DNA of 64,000 nt. Origin: Prosapia bicincta. Taxonomy: Eukaryota > Arthropoda > Insecta > Hemiptera > Cercopidae. Both the position numbers and the translations under genes were made by a program. The notes under the pieces were generated by a model, which saw nothing but the letters and a program-made list of their open reading frames with translations, was not told where the DNA came from and made no database searches. The stretch lies in contig JBAIZL010000001.1 in NCBI GenBank assembly GCA_036971475.1, positions 144,806,044-144,870,043 on the forward strand, written 5' to 3'. Shown here one piece after another: positions 14,701 to 26,929 of this stretch. Each line of letters begins with the position of its first letter. Within the stretch, counting starts at the first letter, position 1.

Positions 14701-17700
14701 TATGATACTTTGGATTATAGTTGGTGTAAATTGTAATACTTTGTAGTTTTTGAGAATGCTGGAACTATACTCCGGCGAAAAGCTTCAGCATAATTGTAAA
14801 TGTTGAATAAAATATATCTTGATTATGAACTTTTTGAAGTTATTTAATAATTATAACAAATCAAGAAAAAATAATCATCTTGATTATACTATAATTGCCT
14901 ATCTTTGTTTTTGATAATGTAATAGTGATGAAGGTGCTATGGATATATTATATTGAAGAATTTATATTTGGAGTAAATTATGATACTTTGGATTATAGTT
15001 GGTGTAAATTAAAATACTTTGTAATCTTTGAGAATGCTGGAACTATACTCCGGCGAAAAGCTTCAGCATAATTGTAAATGTTGAATAAAATATATCTTGA
15101 TTATGAACTTTTTGAAGTTATTTAATAATTTTAACTAATCAAGAAAAAATAATCACCTTTATTATAATATAATTGCCTATCGGGTTTTTTGATGATATAA
15201 TAGTGATGAAGGTGCTATGGATATATTTTATTGTAGAATTTACATTTGGAGTAAATTATGATACTTTGGATTATAGTTGGTGTAAATTGTAATACTTTGT
15301 AGTCTTTGAGAATGCTGGAATTATACTCCGGCGAAAAGCTTCAGCATAATTGTAAATGTTGAATAAAATATATCTTTATTATGAACTTGTTGAAGTTATT
15401 TAACAATTATAACCAATCAAGAAAAAATAATCATCTTTATTATAATATAATTGCCTATCGGGGTTTTTGATGATATAATAGTGATGAAGGTGCTATGGAT
15501 ATATTATATTGAAGAATTTATATTTGGAGTAAATTGTGATACTTTGGATTATAGTTGGTGTAAATTGTAATACTTTGTAGTCTTTGAGAATGCTGGAACT
15601 ATACTCCGGCGAAAAGCTTCAGCATAATTGTAAATGTTGAATAAAATATATCTTGATTATGAACTTTTTGAAGTTATTCAATAATTATAACAAATCAAGA
15701 AAAAATAATCATCTTTATTATAATATAATTGCCTGTCGGGGTTTTTGATGACATAATAGTGATGAAGGTGCTATGGATATATTTAATTGAAGAATTTATA
15801 TTTGGAGTAAATTATGATACTTTGGATTATAGTTGGTGTAAATTGTAATACTTTGTAGTCTTTGAGAATGCTGGAACTATACTCCGGCGAAAAGCTTCAG
15901 CCTAATTGTAAATGTTGAATAAAATATATCTTGATTATGAACTTTTTGAAGTTATTTAATAATTATAACAAATCAAGAAAAAATAATCATCTTGATTATA
16001 CTATAATTGCCTATCGGTGTTTTTGATGATGTAATAGTGATGAAGGTGCTATGGATATATTATATTGAAGAATTTATATTTGGAGTAAATTATGATACTT
16101 TGGATTATAGTTGGTGTAATTAAAATACTTTGTAATCTTTGAGAATGCTGGAACTATACTCCGGCGAAAAGCTTCAGCATAATTGTAAATGTAGAATAAA
16201 CTATATTTTGATTATGAACTTGTTGAAGTTATTTAATAATTATAACAAATCAAGAAAAAATAATCATCTTTATTATAATATAATTGCCTATCGGGGTTTT
16301 TGATGATATAATAGTGATGAAGGTGCTATGGATATATTCTATTGAAGAATTTATATTTGGAGAAAATTATGATACTTTGGATTATAGTTGGTGTGAATTG
16401 TAATACTTTGTAGTCTTTGAGAATGCTGGAACTATACTCCGGCGAAAAGCTTCAGCATAATTGTAAATGTTGAATAAAATATTTCTTGATTATGAACTTT
16501 TTGAAGTTATTTAATAATTATAACAAATCAAGAAAAAATAATCATCTTTATTATAATATAATTGCCTATCGGGGTTTTTGATGATATAATAGTGATGAAG
16601 GTGCTATGGATATATTTTATTGTAGAATTTACATTTGGAGTAAATTATGTTTCTTTGGATTATAGTTGGTGTAAATTGTAATACTTTGTAGTCTTTGAGA
16701 ATGCTGGAATTATACTCCGGCAAAAAGCTTCAGCATAATTGTAAATGTTGAATAAAATATATCTTTATTATGAACTTTTTAAAGTTATTTAACAATTATA
16801 ACCAATCAAGAAAAAATAATCACCTTTATTATAATATAATTACCTATCGGGGTTTTTGATGATATAATAGTGATGAAGGTGCTATGGATATATTATATTG
16901 AAGAATTTATATTTGGAGTAAATTGTGATACTTTGGATTATAGTTGGTGTAAATTGTAATACTTTGTAGTCTTTGAGAATGCTGGAACTATACTCCGGCG
17001 AAAAGCTTCAGCATAATTGTAAATGTTGAATAAAATATATCTTGATTATGAACTTTTTGAAGTTATTCAATAATTATAACAAATCAAGAAAAAATAATCA
17101 TCTTTATTATAATATAATTGCCTGTCGGGGTTTTTGATGACATAATAGTGATGAAGGTGCTATGGATATATTTAATTGAAGAATTTATATTTGGAGTAAA
17201 TTATGATACTTTGGATTATAGTTGGTGTAAATTGTAATACTTTGTAGTCTTTGAGAATGCTGGAACTATACTCCGGCGAAAAGCTTCAGCCTAATTGTAA
17301 ATGTTGAATAAAATATATATCTTGATTATGAACTTTTTGAAGTTATTTAATAATTATAACAAATCAAGAAAAAATAATCATCTTGATTATACTATAATTG
17401 CCTATCGGTGTTTTTGATGATGTAATAGTGATGAAGGTGCTATGGATATACTATATTGAAGAATTTATATTTGGAGTAAATTATGATACTTTGGATTATA
17501 GTTGGTGTAAATTAAAATACTTTGTAATCTTTGAGAATGCTGGAACTATACTCCGGCGAAAAGCTTCAGCATAATTGTAAATGTTGAATAAAATATATAT
17601 TGATTATGAACTTTTTGAAGTTATTTAACAATTATAACAAAGCAAGAAAAAATAATCATCTTTATTATAATATAATGGCCTATCGGGGTTTTTGATGATA

Positions 17701-19057
17701 TAATAGTGATGAAGGTGCTATGGATATATTATATTGAAGAATTTATATTTGGAGTAAATTGTGATACTTTGGATTATAGTTGGTGTAAATTGTAATACTT
17801 TGTAGTCTTTGAGAATGCTGGAACTATACTCCGGCGAAAAGCTTCAGCATAATTGTAAATGTTGAATAAAATATATCTTGATTATGAACTTTTTGAAGTT
17901 ATTTAATAATTATAACAAATCAAGAAAAAATAATCATCTTTATTATAATATAATTGCCTGTCGGGTTTTTTGATGATATAATAGTGATGAAGGTGCTATG
18001 GATATATTCTATTGAAGAATTTATATTTGGAGAAAATTATGATACTTTGGATTATAGTTGGTGTAAATTGTAATACTTTGTAGTCTTTGAGAATGCTGGA
18101 ACTATACTCCGGCGAAAAGCTTCAGCATAATTGTAAATGTTGAATAAAATATATCTTGATTATGAACTTTTTGAAGTTATTTAATAATTATAACAAATCA
18201 AGATAAAATAGTCATCTTTATTATAATATAATTGCCAATTGGGATTTTTGATGATATAATAGTGATGAAGGTGCTATGGATATATTCTATTGAAGAATTT
18301 ATATTTGGAGTAAATTATGATACTTTGGTTTATAGTTGGTGTAAATTGTAATACTTTGTAGTCTTTGAGAATGCTGGAACTATACTCCGGCGAGAAGCTT
18401 CAGCATAATTGTAAATGTAGAATAAAATATATCTTGATTATGAACTTTTTGAAGTTATTTAATAATTATAACAAATCAAGAAAAAAAATCATCTTTATTA
18501 TAATATAATTGCCTATCGGGGTTTTTGATGATATAATAGTGATGAAGGTGCTATGGATATATTCTATTGAAGAATTTATATTTGGAGTAAATTATGATAA
18601 TTTGGATTATAGTTGGTGTAAATTGTAATACTTTGTAGTCTTTGAGAATGCTGGAACCATACTCGGGCGAAAAGCTTCAGCATAATTGTAAATGTTGAAT
18701 AAAATATATCTTGATTATGAACTTTTTGAAGTTATTTAATAATTATATCAAATCAAGAAAAATTAATCATCTTTATTATAATATAATTGCCAATCGGGAT
18801 TTTTGATGATATAATAGTGATGAAGGTGCTATGGATATATTCTATTGAAGAATTTATATTTGGAGTAAATTATGATACTTTGGATTATAGTTGGTGTAAA
18901 TTGTAATACTTTGTAGTCTTTGAAAATGCTGGAACTATACTCCTGCGAAAAGCTTCAGCATAATTGTAAATGTTGAATAAAATATATCTTGATTATGAAC
19001 TTTTTGAAGTTATTTAATAATTATAACAAATCAAGAAAAAATAATCATCTTTATTAT
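5752..19057. repeat. 278-bp satellite DNA array, about 48 monomers
   Basis: A monomer starting atgaaggtgctatgg recurs at 5752, 6030, 6308, 6587, 6865 and so on to the end of the tract, a period of 278-279 bp. About 13.3 kb gives some 48 copies. Each unit carries a HindIII site (AAGCTT) within ctccggcgaaaagcttcagc and is otherwise strongly AT-rich. Monomers differ by a few percent and fall into recurring variant classes. Stops occur in all frames, so it is not coding. The last copy stops abruptly in attataatat, where a TA microsatellite takes over. Head-to-tail arrays of this size are typical of centromeric, heterochromatic or intronic satellite. Which applies cannot be told from sequence alone. 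Confidence 0.97.
9055..13485. repeat. Higher-order repeat region inside the 278-bp satellite
   Basis: Diagnostic variants recur at multiples of 278. The variant aaaatacctt is at 9451, 11119 and 12231 (offsets 1668, 1112, 2780). The rare tattag variant is at 10571 and 11683 (offset 1112, four monomers). The cagcctaattg class is near 9230 and 12010 (2780, ten monomers). About 9055-10705 is therefore a near copy of about 11835-13485, and about 10140-11205 of about 11252-12317. This indicates recent unequal exchange of multi-monomer blocks. Boundaries are approximate. Confidence 0.85.
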
Positions 19058-19105
19058 AATATATATATATATATATATATTTATACATATATATTTGTTT
19101 CTGAA
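19058..19105. repeat. (AT)n microsatellite at satellite edge
   Basis: AT dinucleotides with a ttatac interruption start exactly where the last satellite monomer is cut off. Confidence 0.85.
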
Positions 19106-21559
19106 ATAATAACCTCAGGAAATTACGAATCTTTAAAATAATTACTTATTGATATAAGTGATATATTATATTTTATTGTAATTACTAAAATTAAAAAAAT
19201 ATTAATCACTGTATAAAACTTTATTACACACAGGCTATAATATTCTATTAGGAATAAAATATAAAACTTTAGGTTTATAAAGAAACCGGAAGCATTATAT
19301 TTATCAGTACTTTACAGTATACTCCTAGCATCATTACTGTATTTACAATCGACAAGTTATGTGACAAGCAGGTACTGAAGCGGAATCACATAATCATACT
19401 AAAAGATTTACTTTGACACGTCACGGACAAGAAAGGGATAATGGTATTCTTGTGAGACCAATTTGTGTAAATAATTTTATAACATACACTGACAGTGAAT
19501 TATGCATACATACACAATAAGTACAACATCAAGTAAATACTTGGTATTTAAATGTTTTTTCTTGTAATTTAAACATAAAAGTAAACAACAAATACTTAGA
19601 AAGTAGTAATATTAAAAAAAGTAAATCAGATAATTTTTTTTAATGATTTAACATATGCATAATTTAATAGCATTGATATAAATTGAAATTACGTAAAATT
19701 AAAAAGTAACTTTTTTCTAAAGTACTATCTAAATATACCCAAAATACATTTTCTATATTATATTATACATATATTGTTTGGAGTTATTATAACTGTATTA
19801 TATAATTCTTTAGTAAAATATAAATTTAGAATTACCAAATAAACCCTAAGAGTGATTTATTTAGAGAAAAATCAACCAGAAAAACTGTAGCGTTAATTTT
19901 TTATATTGCCTACACCCAGCAAACAATTATAAGATTCACATCTCGTTTCTTAAAACAATACCAACTAAATTTTCAGTTATACATCTCCTTGTAAAAAAAT
20001 TATAGTATCAAATATAATTTAATTGACAAAAAAGAAGTAATTATATATTAGTTTCAATAATCTAGTTCCTTTGTCGCAAACTAATTTGTAAGAGATTTTT
20101 TTATTTAATGACGTTTAGAAATTATTTTTTTTCATACTATTGATGATAATTTCTCCTAAGCAATAAATTGTGATACTATTTTCAATCTTTCCTTTAGATG
20201 GACTTTTAAATAATATGCCACTTTTTAAGTAGTAAGTAGAAAAGCAATTGGAGAGTTGAATTTTGAATGAGGTCATGGTATGATATACTTCAAAGTGAAG
20301 GAAACAATCAAATGTTATCTAAACATGATACCGTGCAGGAGTAAGCACTGTTTGCTTTAGTTCAATAGAAATAATTATGTAATCATTTAGATTTGCAAAT
20401 ATGAAAAACTGTCAAGTCTCACAATGTAATTTGAACACTCTGTTTAAATGATAAGAGCATTTTTGATGAGAAATGTATGAAAGTATGAAAACCTATATTT
20501 GTTAAGATTTTATTTTCCGGGATTTTTTCTGACGATAATATTTGTTTTCTAATGTGGAAAGCCTAACCCTAATCAAGCCCAAGAGATCATAAGTATAACA
20601 TCAATTTGTTGTCATTCGTCTGAACATTAAAAGTTCTTGAATACTTCATCGGACAGTTTATTGACATAAATTAGTCCCCGATTTCCTAAATCACCATTTT
20701 AGATACCTTATTGAAGAATGTTTCAAAATAATGAATTATTGTATTTATGTGAACCTATCATTTTATATTTTTAGTGTACCTAATAAAAGGAATTATCCTA
20801 TAATATGACAACAACTCAAAATAATTACTTCCAGTAAACGGTTGCCCTGGCAGCAAGGAGAGTGTATTTTAAAAGATCCTGCAGAATAACACTGAAAGAA
20901 AGTGATTGTTTCTATGCTCAAGAAAATCGTCAAGATTATGTCAGAGCTAAGGAAAGAAAAAACACAATTTACCTCTCTATAAAATAATCATAAAACTTAT
21001 AAAATAATATTCTCTCAATTAATATTGTTACAATGATACTTGAAAACCCACTAGGATATATCTATTCTGTTGCAATATTACTATACAGGTTATGTATACA
21101 GGTTCATTAATATGCCATTTTGTTTCTTCTTTTAAACAATATATGTTAATACAAGAACTCTTTAAACAAAACTATTTATATTAGTACTATTTTACATGAT
21201 TAAAGCAAAAAAAAAGACTTTTCAAGTTATTTATGATAAACAACAAATTGGTATTTCCCCTATTTAGGAAATGCGTTTCTAATTTGGGGTGCCGATAATC
21301 ATATATTAGCTATATGACAAAATGTAAGAACTAAAACATTTTTTTTCATATAATATTACATTTTAAGGGCACTAAACATAAATGAATTGAGAACAACGTT
21401 TTTTTACTAAGATTTAATAGGAACTTTGACAAAGGTTAATCATTACAACCCATTTAAGTTAATAAAATGTTCAATAAATATTTTTCTATTTTTTTTTACT
21501 ACATTAATTTTTTTTTGGTGCAGTACTCGAAAAAACTATTTTAGTAACAGATCACCTAT
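19106..21559. other. AT-rich non-coding DNA
   Basis: About 2.4 kb with no open frame above 60 codons, no tandem repeat and no recognised domain. I see nothing specific in it. Confidence 0.5.
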
Positions 21560-21910
21560 GAAGCTTCTCCTCTGTTAAGGTAACTTGGAATTGGTTGAGC
21601 TTCTTATTCATCACCTTTGATGGTGGATCGTTTGGGGTAGGTTGTTAATGCAAGGGAAAATTTGCTGGCTCAAATCTTTGCTTGTCCATTGGGAAGATTC
21701 CGGTTGTTTGAAAACCTTCTGGCATTTAGCACAGTTGCAGCTTTCATGTAAGCTTACCAAAGTTACTCTCCGATTGCAAAAACCGTTTCTTTTCTTTCAG
21801 GTTTTACAAGTAACTAGGTAACTATTTCCAGTGAATTAGGATACATCGAGAGGCAAGTTTTTTTGGGAGTAATGAAGTGACAGACATTCAATGATAACAT
21901 GGTTATCTCA
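21560..21910 (-). pseudogene. Decayed pogo/Tigger-type (DDE) transposase, C-terminal part
   Basis: Conceptual minus-strand translation shows several blocks typical of the C-terminal half of pogo/Tigger (CENP-B-related) transposases, broken by stops and frame changes. A DNH triplet lies near 21899-21907. It is followed by LSLHYSQKNLPLDVS (compare the family's PPH-S-H-QPLDV block) around 21841-21890, then GFQTTGIFPMDKQRFEP (compare GFR-TGI-P----F) around 21673-21717. In active relatives this protein cuts and rejoins transposon ends at TA dinucleotides. The catalytic core upstream is not recognisable; the remnant may reach about 22100. It cannot encode a working protein. The family call rests on two motif blocks in the right order. 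Confidence 0.55.
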
Positions 21911-23504
21911 AGCAATATTAACAATATCTAATTTTCATGTGTGAGTGATGTAGAACAGTCCTCATACTACACATTTCTACGTAACGCTCGGCACATCTAT
22001 AAAATTTTTTTGGGCACATCTGACTGTTCTGGAGGATTTAGGTGATCCCATTTTACTCTTGTTGATTTCATTACAGCATTTGTCATTTTCACGGGCTCAC
22101 GTTTCTTTCAATGAGCTAACATCCTAAAATTAACAAATGTACCTGTACTCTCAAAAAAGGAAGCACACTTCAGGGCTGAACAAAATAGGCTACGCGACAC
22201 CTCCCCAAATTAGGACGCACTTCGTGTTAAAACATAACCTATGATTCTTCGATTCGACGCCAAAGCTAATCAATGGGAATGAAATCTAATAATTACTACA
22301 CTTCAAGCTTACTCAGAGATGTTATAAAACTAAAAAAATCATTAAGCATTCAGGAGATATAAAACCTAGATGGCACCACTCAATAAACCTCCATAACTAC
22401 AAAAACACCACAACCACTTCCTTCCACTACCTATGCTTGATCATCAGCCCATGGAACGTATACTCTAGACTGAGTTACTAGAGTCTCAGGAGTATTCAAA
22501 CACGAATCGGAACCGGGAAAATAACCATCCCAAATTAGGCCACTTTATTGATATACTGAAAAGGAAATAACCGTTGAATATATTATATTACACTATTTTC
22601 AAATCTTATCTACAATTTGAAAAAAAATAATGCATAATATTTATTTACAGTAAATATCCTTTTTTTAAAAGGCTTACATGGTAAAATATATGTTAGCAAC
22701 TTAATTTATTAAAGAGAGGCGTAACCAATAAAATAAAATCATATAAATATTAAATGATTTTATCCGAGATTAAAATTGTTTTTGCTCATCTCGTCAAGGA
22801 AAATTTGTTTCCTGCCAAACAAGTCATATTGAGAAAGACATGTTTAAATTTAATTATGTTTGCTAAAAATAGTTTAAATGGTAGTTTCTCTTTATTCTAC
22901 AATACGCAATATTTTTCTATGTAAAAATTCTCACTATAGGTGGGTATGACATTTATTCTTTCATGAGTGTTTTTGGAACCGTATTTTAAACTAAATGATT
23001 CGTCATATAGTGTCAGTTTTATTTAGAAGTATTGCCATTATCAGGCAGCAAGTTTTCTGTTATATGCCTGGCAGCGGGTAGAAATGAGAATGGTCTCTTT
23101 CTTTTAGTTATTCCTACCACACGATGAAATAATTTAACCATGTTTCTAGAAAATAATTTTAATATACCGTAACATCCTGATTGCAAATAAAGTATGGTAC
23201 ATGATAATTTATTGTTAAATAAATGTAAAATCTGCTTTTCTTAAAAGAAATTGTTGTACTTTCCTGAAGAGATGTTACATTGATAGAGCTAGCAGGAAAT
23301 TCTCACAAGTTCCTGAATGCACAATGGAGGGGGAAGTTCCGAATACACGTGTTAATTTCTGTGGGAACTAGCATTTAGCATTCTCTCGCAAGGCACCTAA
23401 GAAGTAGGAGAATGTTTGTTAAAGTTTTTAATATTGTATCATTCTAAACTTATTAAAAGCTGTATATTTTCTTAGAGGCTCTGTTACGTTAAGTTTGTTA
23501 GTAG
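21911..23504. other. Non-coding DNA, possible upstream part of the Tigger-like remnant
   Basis: The first 200 bp have a more balanced base composition than the surroundings and may be the eroded middle of the transposase. Beyond about 22150 I recognise nothing: no repeat array, no exon-like frame, no RNA gene. Confidence 0.4.
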
Positions 23505-23763
23505 AGATTGGGGCGGGATAGTCAGGCCACTTGAGTCGTGGGAAAACCCAGCCTTCAGGCGGTCTTACGTCATTAACCCTTTCAACCCTTTCAACCCTTT
23601 AGCCTTCAGGCGGTCTTACGTCATTAACCCTTTTAATCCTATTAACCCTTTTAACCCTTTCAACCCTTTCAACCCTTTAGCCTTCAGGTCTTACGTCATT
23701 AACCCTTTTAACCCTTTCCCGTAACCCTTTCAAGACTGGTGCCGTCGATTCTGAAAAAAATCG
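23505..23763. repeat. Repeat block with C-strand 9-bp minisatellite (AACCCTTTY)
   Basis: Contains cacttgagtcgtgggaaaa, agccttcaggcgg and ttacgtcattaaccc, followed by short runs of the 9-mer aaccctttt/aaccctttc, with the agccttcagg...acgtcattaaccc module given three times. The same module, diverged, lies in the fold-back spacer at 32110-32285. It is therefore probably part of the same composite element. Confidence 0.8.
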
Positions 23764-23850
23764 TTTTACCTGAGCCGTATTCGAACCCCGTATGTTTGTG
23801 TTTAGAACCATCAACGCTAACCTCTCGGCTAACTTGTCCAAACAATAGAG
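23764..23850 (-). repeat. tRNA-like (SINE-type) sequence
   Basis: On the minus strand an A-box-like TTAGCCGAGAGGTTAGCG (23815-23832) and a B-box-like GGTTCGAATAC (23777-23787) are 45 bp apart. The A-box is close to that of class II (Ser/Leu) tRNAs. The acceptor arms do not pair convincingly, so a tRNA-derived SINE head is more likely than a tRNA gene. Confidence 0.45.
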
Positions 23851-23924
23851 ACGCTTTTATTTGTGCTATATGACCAGTATTGTCGTTAGTCTTCTTGCAT
23901 GATAGGATGTCATTGATCCTTTCT

Positions 23925-24535
23925 CAAGGGTTGAAAGGGTTAAAAGGGTTAAAAGGGTTGAAAGGGTTGAAAGGGTTGAAAGGGTTAAAAGGGTTGAAAG
24001 GGTTGAAAGGGTTGAAAGGGTTAAAAGGGTTGAAAGGGTTAAAACATTTGAAAGGGTTAAAAGGGTTGAAAGGGTTAAAGGGGTTGAAGCGCTTGAAAGG
24101 GTTAAAAGGGTTAAAAGGGTTGAAAGGGTTAAAACGGTTAAAACGGTTGAAAGGGTTAAAAGGGTTAAAAAGGGTTAAAAAGGGTTGAAACGGTTAAAAC
24201 GGTTAAAAGGGTTAAAAAGGGTTAAAAAGGGTTAAAAAGGGTTAAAAGGGTTAAAAGGGTTGAAATGGTTAAAAGGGTTGAAAGGGTTAAAAGGGTTGAA
24301 AGGGTTAAAAGGGTTAAAAGGGTTAAAAGGGTTGAAAGAGTTAAAAGGGATTAAAAGGGTTGAAAGGGTTAAAAGGGTTGAATGGGTTGAAAGGGTTAAA
24401 AGGGTTGAAAGGGTTGAAAGGGTTAAAAGGGTTGAAAGGGTTAAAAGGGTTGAAAGGGTTAAAAGGGTTAAAAGGGCTGAAAGGGTTGAACGGGTTAAAC
24501 GAAAGGGTTAAAAGGGTTGAAAGGGTTTGAAGTCC
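23925..24535. repeat. 9-bp minisatellite GGGTTRAAA, about 65 units
   Basis: Units gggttaaaa and gggttgaaa alternate with little order. Occasional 10-bp variants (aaaaagggtt) and substitutions (cggtt) concentrate at 24130-24240. Read in frame it gives a GLK tripeptide repeat simply because the unit is 9 bp; there is no gene context. It is inverted relative to the C-rich runs at 23573-23730 and 32158-32285. Confidence 0.95.
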
Positions 24536-24652
24536 AAGTTGACCTGATGTCAAAAATCGTCGTATTCGTACCTTCTGCGCCCCGTCTTGAGGAAATAATG
24601 TCTTTAGGCGTAATCAACATGCTAGTACTGTATGAACTTGTTTACTTCCAAG
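24536..24652. repeat. Copy of a module also found inside the fold-back arms
   Basis: The stretch ttgacctgatgtcaaaaatcgtcgta...cgtcttgaggaaataatg is repeated with small changes at 28001-28070 (ttgacctgatgatgtcaaaaatagtcgta...tgtcttgaggaaatact) and in mirror at 35480-35545. The fold-back element may thus begin left of the measured arm boundary at 24653. Confidence 0.7.
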
Positions 24653-25059
24653 CTTAATTGTTTTCTTTATTATTTATAATTCTTATAAATCAAATGAATA
24701 TAAATAGAATATTGGAGTTTTATTATTTTATTTTTCTAAAACAAGACGTTTGGCTCGTTATATGAAATATATTCTTGTTTAAAAGACAGTAAGTTATACA
24801 CTGTGTATAAACACTGATATTTCAACACGAAAATATAAATGACATTATTTGCAAGTAAAACACATAGTACAGGAGTATGTTACATCTAAGTATAAATTAA
24901 ATGGTCATTAAGTTTTAATCATTCAATTAGCATATATAGTATTATATTTTTTTAATTAAAGAAATTAAACTTTATAAATAGAATATAAGAAAAGTCAATT
25001 ACAATATACGTGATTCTTTGTTGATAAAGTATGTGGCAATTCCTAATCCAGAGGTATCC

Positions 25060-25140
25060 GACAGAGGGTGGTGGAGTGGTGCCTTAGCCTATATTAATTT
25101 ACCCGATGACGCCGTATTCGAAACCCTTTAAAAAATCTGG
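25060..25140 (+). repeat. tRNA-like A/B-box motif inside fold-back arm
   Basis: TGGTGGAGTGGTGCC (25068 onward) resembles a tRNA A-box, and GTATTCGAAACC about 45 bp downstream resembles a B-box. It is mirrored in the right arm (about 38412-38490). Support is weak: the B-box deviates from GTTCGANNC at one position. Confidence 0.25.
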
Positions 25141-25350
25141 TACCTCCCAAACGCCTCAGATCTTGTCACTGCCTCCCAAACGCCTCAGGTCCTGCCACTG
25201 CCTCCCAAACGCCTCAGGTCTTGTTATTACTGTATTCAAGAGATACTGATTCTGTACCTCCCTTATCCAAACGCCTCAAGTCCGATACCTCCCTGGTCAG
25301 TGACTCAACCCTGTACCTCCCTTATCCAAATGCCTCAAGTCTTATCATTA
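25141..25350. repeat. 29-33-bp minisatellite (cctcccaaacgcctcaggtc)
   Basis: Three 29-bp units with core cctcccaaacgcctcag start near 25143, 25172 and 25201, then three longer degenerate units of the type cctcccttatccaaacgcctcaag follow. The mirror copy is at about 38195-38412 in the right arm, with the same order and small differences. Confidence 0.85.
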
Positions 25351-25910
25351 TCCGTACTCTGCAAATTAATTATTGGTTTTACATAGGCTAATGACAGATC
25401 ACAGACAATTAATTCATGCTCTAAACGTTTTACATTTCTTTCTTTTCCAAGAGCTCGTTTTTATTACCAATATACAACGTGAATTTACAATTTTAAAATT
25501 CATAACATTACAAAAAAAAAACATAATAAAAAATCAACAATACCGAACTTTTAATAAATAATCTTATTTATAAGTCATTTTAGTTAATTGTCTGTGATCT
25601 GTCATTAGTCTATATAACAGCATTTACAAAATCAAAGTCGTTTATCAGATTTACTGTCGCTTCGTTTCTAGATTATTTTTGTCAATAAATGCGTAGATGC
25701 TGACTTGTTTCGTAAATTACTTTTGTCGTGATTGTTACTTTTGCCTTTGGCAGAGAAAACGAATTGAAATATCTCAAACTGTTCTAGTTTCAGTAGAGAA
25801 AACGAAACTGAAATTGCTCAAACTGTTTATTCTAGTTTTACTATATAATTAGGAATTTCCTACTTCAACACAATAGCAGTTGATTGTTGGTTCAGTTGTT
25901 TGCTAGACTT

Positions 25911-26610
25911 TCTTAGAGGTAAGTCAAGGTTTTTGTTATTGTCAATATTTTAACTAATAACCACAAAATAACTTTATTTATTCACTTCTTGAGCTACTGT
26001 AGCCTATGTTATAATATCTTAAATTATAAACCCAAAAACAGAGGATATCAACCTTAATTCTAGACATGTTCGTGTTATTCTTCGTATGCAAAATACTATA
26101 CAAAGTAAGTTTAAAAACATGTAAAGAATCCCTTTGTCGTAATTCTTAACTATGTATTTACACATTAATTTCTACTACAATTAATTTTAATACGTTAATT
26201 ACTACCGCATCTACTCTATGACTTTATTCCCATACAAACACTCAAATGCTTTTTGAGTTAAGTGATAAAGTTTTCGATTACCTATTGAACTCTTTCAAAT
26301 CCTTCTATTAGTTCATACCATCGTTACATATAACTTGTTTAAATTTTCAACCGTTAATAAAATACTTAATAAGTTAAATACACATTATTACAAGTAATAT
26401 AAACAAACATGTTTAAAACCAATTCCCACTTAGGTCAACAAAGAAATATTTTATGTTAATTAATTTTTTTTATTAAATAATCACAATTAATATTAATAAA
26501 GTAACATAACCAATGTGTTAAAACATCTGTTCTACAACATGGCCTACAATTTAAATCAGCTGTTTTATGAAATTATATGTTATCATTTGTTTTAGGTCAA
26601 GTGGGGAGAA
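25911..26610 (+). other. Intron-like segment in fold-back arm (donor 25919, acceptor 26595)
   Basis: A strong 5' splice-site match, ttagag|gtaagt (GT at 25919-25920), is followed about 675 bp later by ttgttttag|gtcaagtgg (AG at 26594-26595). A second donor, ctcacag|gtaagt (28179), is followed by an identical acceptor ttgttttag|gtcaagtgg (29068). A further copy of that acceptor is at 27111. The downstream segment contains gaataaatg, a possible polyadenylation signal. This looks like a spliced, non-coding, element-borne transcript unit, but no transcript evidence exists here. Confidence 0.3.
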
Positions 26611-26929
26611 AAAACTATATTAAATACCTTGCCCCTTTTGTGAAACATTTTTCTAAAATATAAATCTAAAATATTTGAGAAACTGTATTACCATGAAGTG
26701 CTATCTACTACAAGTTTAAAAATGTTGAATAAATGAATTTACTATGGTGCTTTTAATAATTCTACTTATTTGTTTTCATATTTTGCGATTACATTTTTAT
26801 AAATATTGTATATTTAATATTTTATATTTTTGTTCTCAGTTTATTAGTGTATTATAAATTGTTAAATTGGCTTTCATGTTAAATAAAGAGTCAAATACAC
26901 AATATTACAAGTAATATAAACAAACATGC
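26592..26929 (+). repeat. Direct repeat within fold-back arm, copy 1
   Basis: About 337 bp, from gtcaagtggggagaaaa to acaagtaatataaacaaac, recur almost unchanged at 29066-29402, and the first 100 bp again at 27112. Mirror copies lie in the right arm near 36590-36950 and 34150-34485. Confidence 0.9.

Noticed and set aside
5752..19057. CRISPR-like array
   Set aside because: Repeats are direct 278-bp satellite monomers without unique spacers, in a eukaryotic context.
23880..24511. Open frames encoding GLK- or RVK-type repeats
   Set aside because: They arise because the minisatellite unit is 9 bp; no start context, flanking coding sequence or non-repeat domain.
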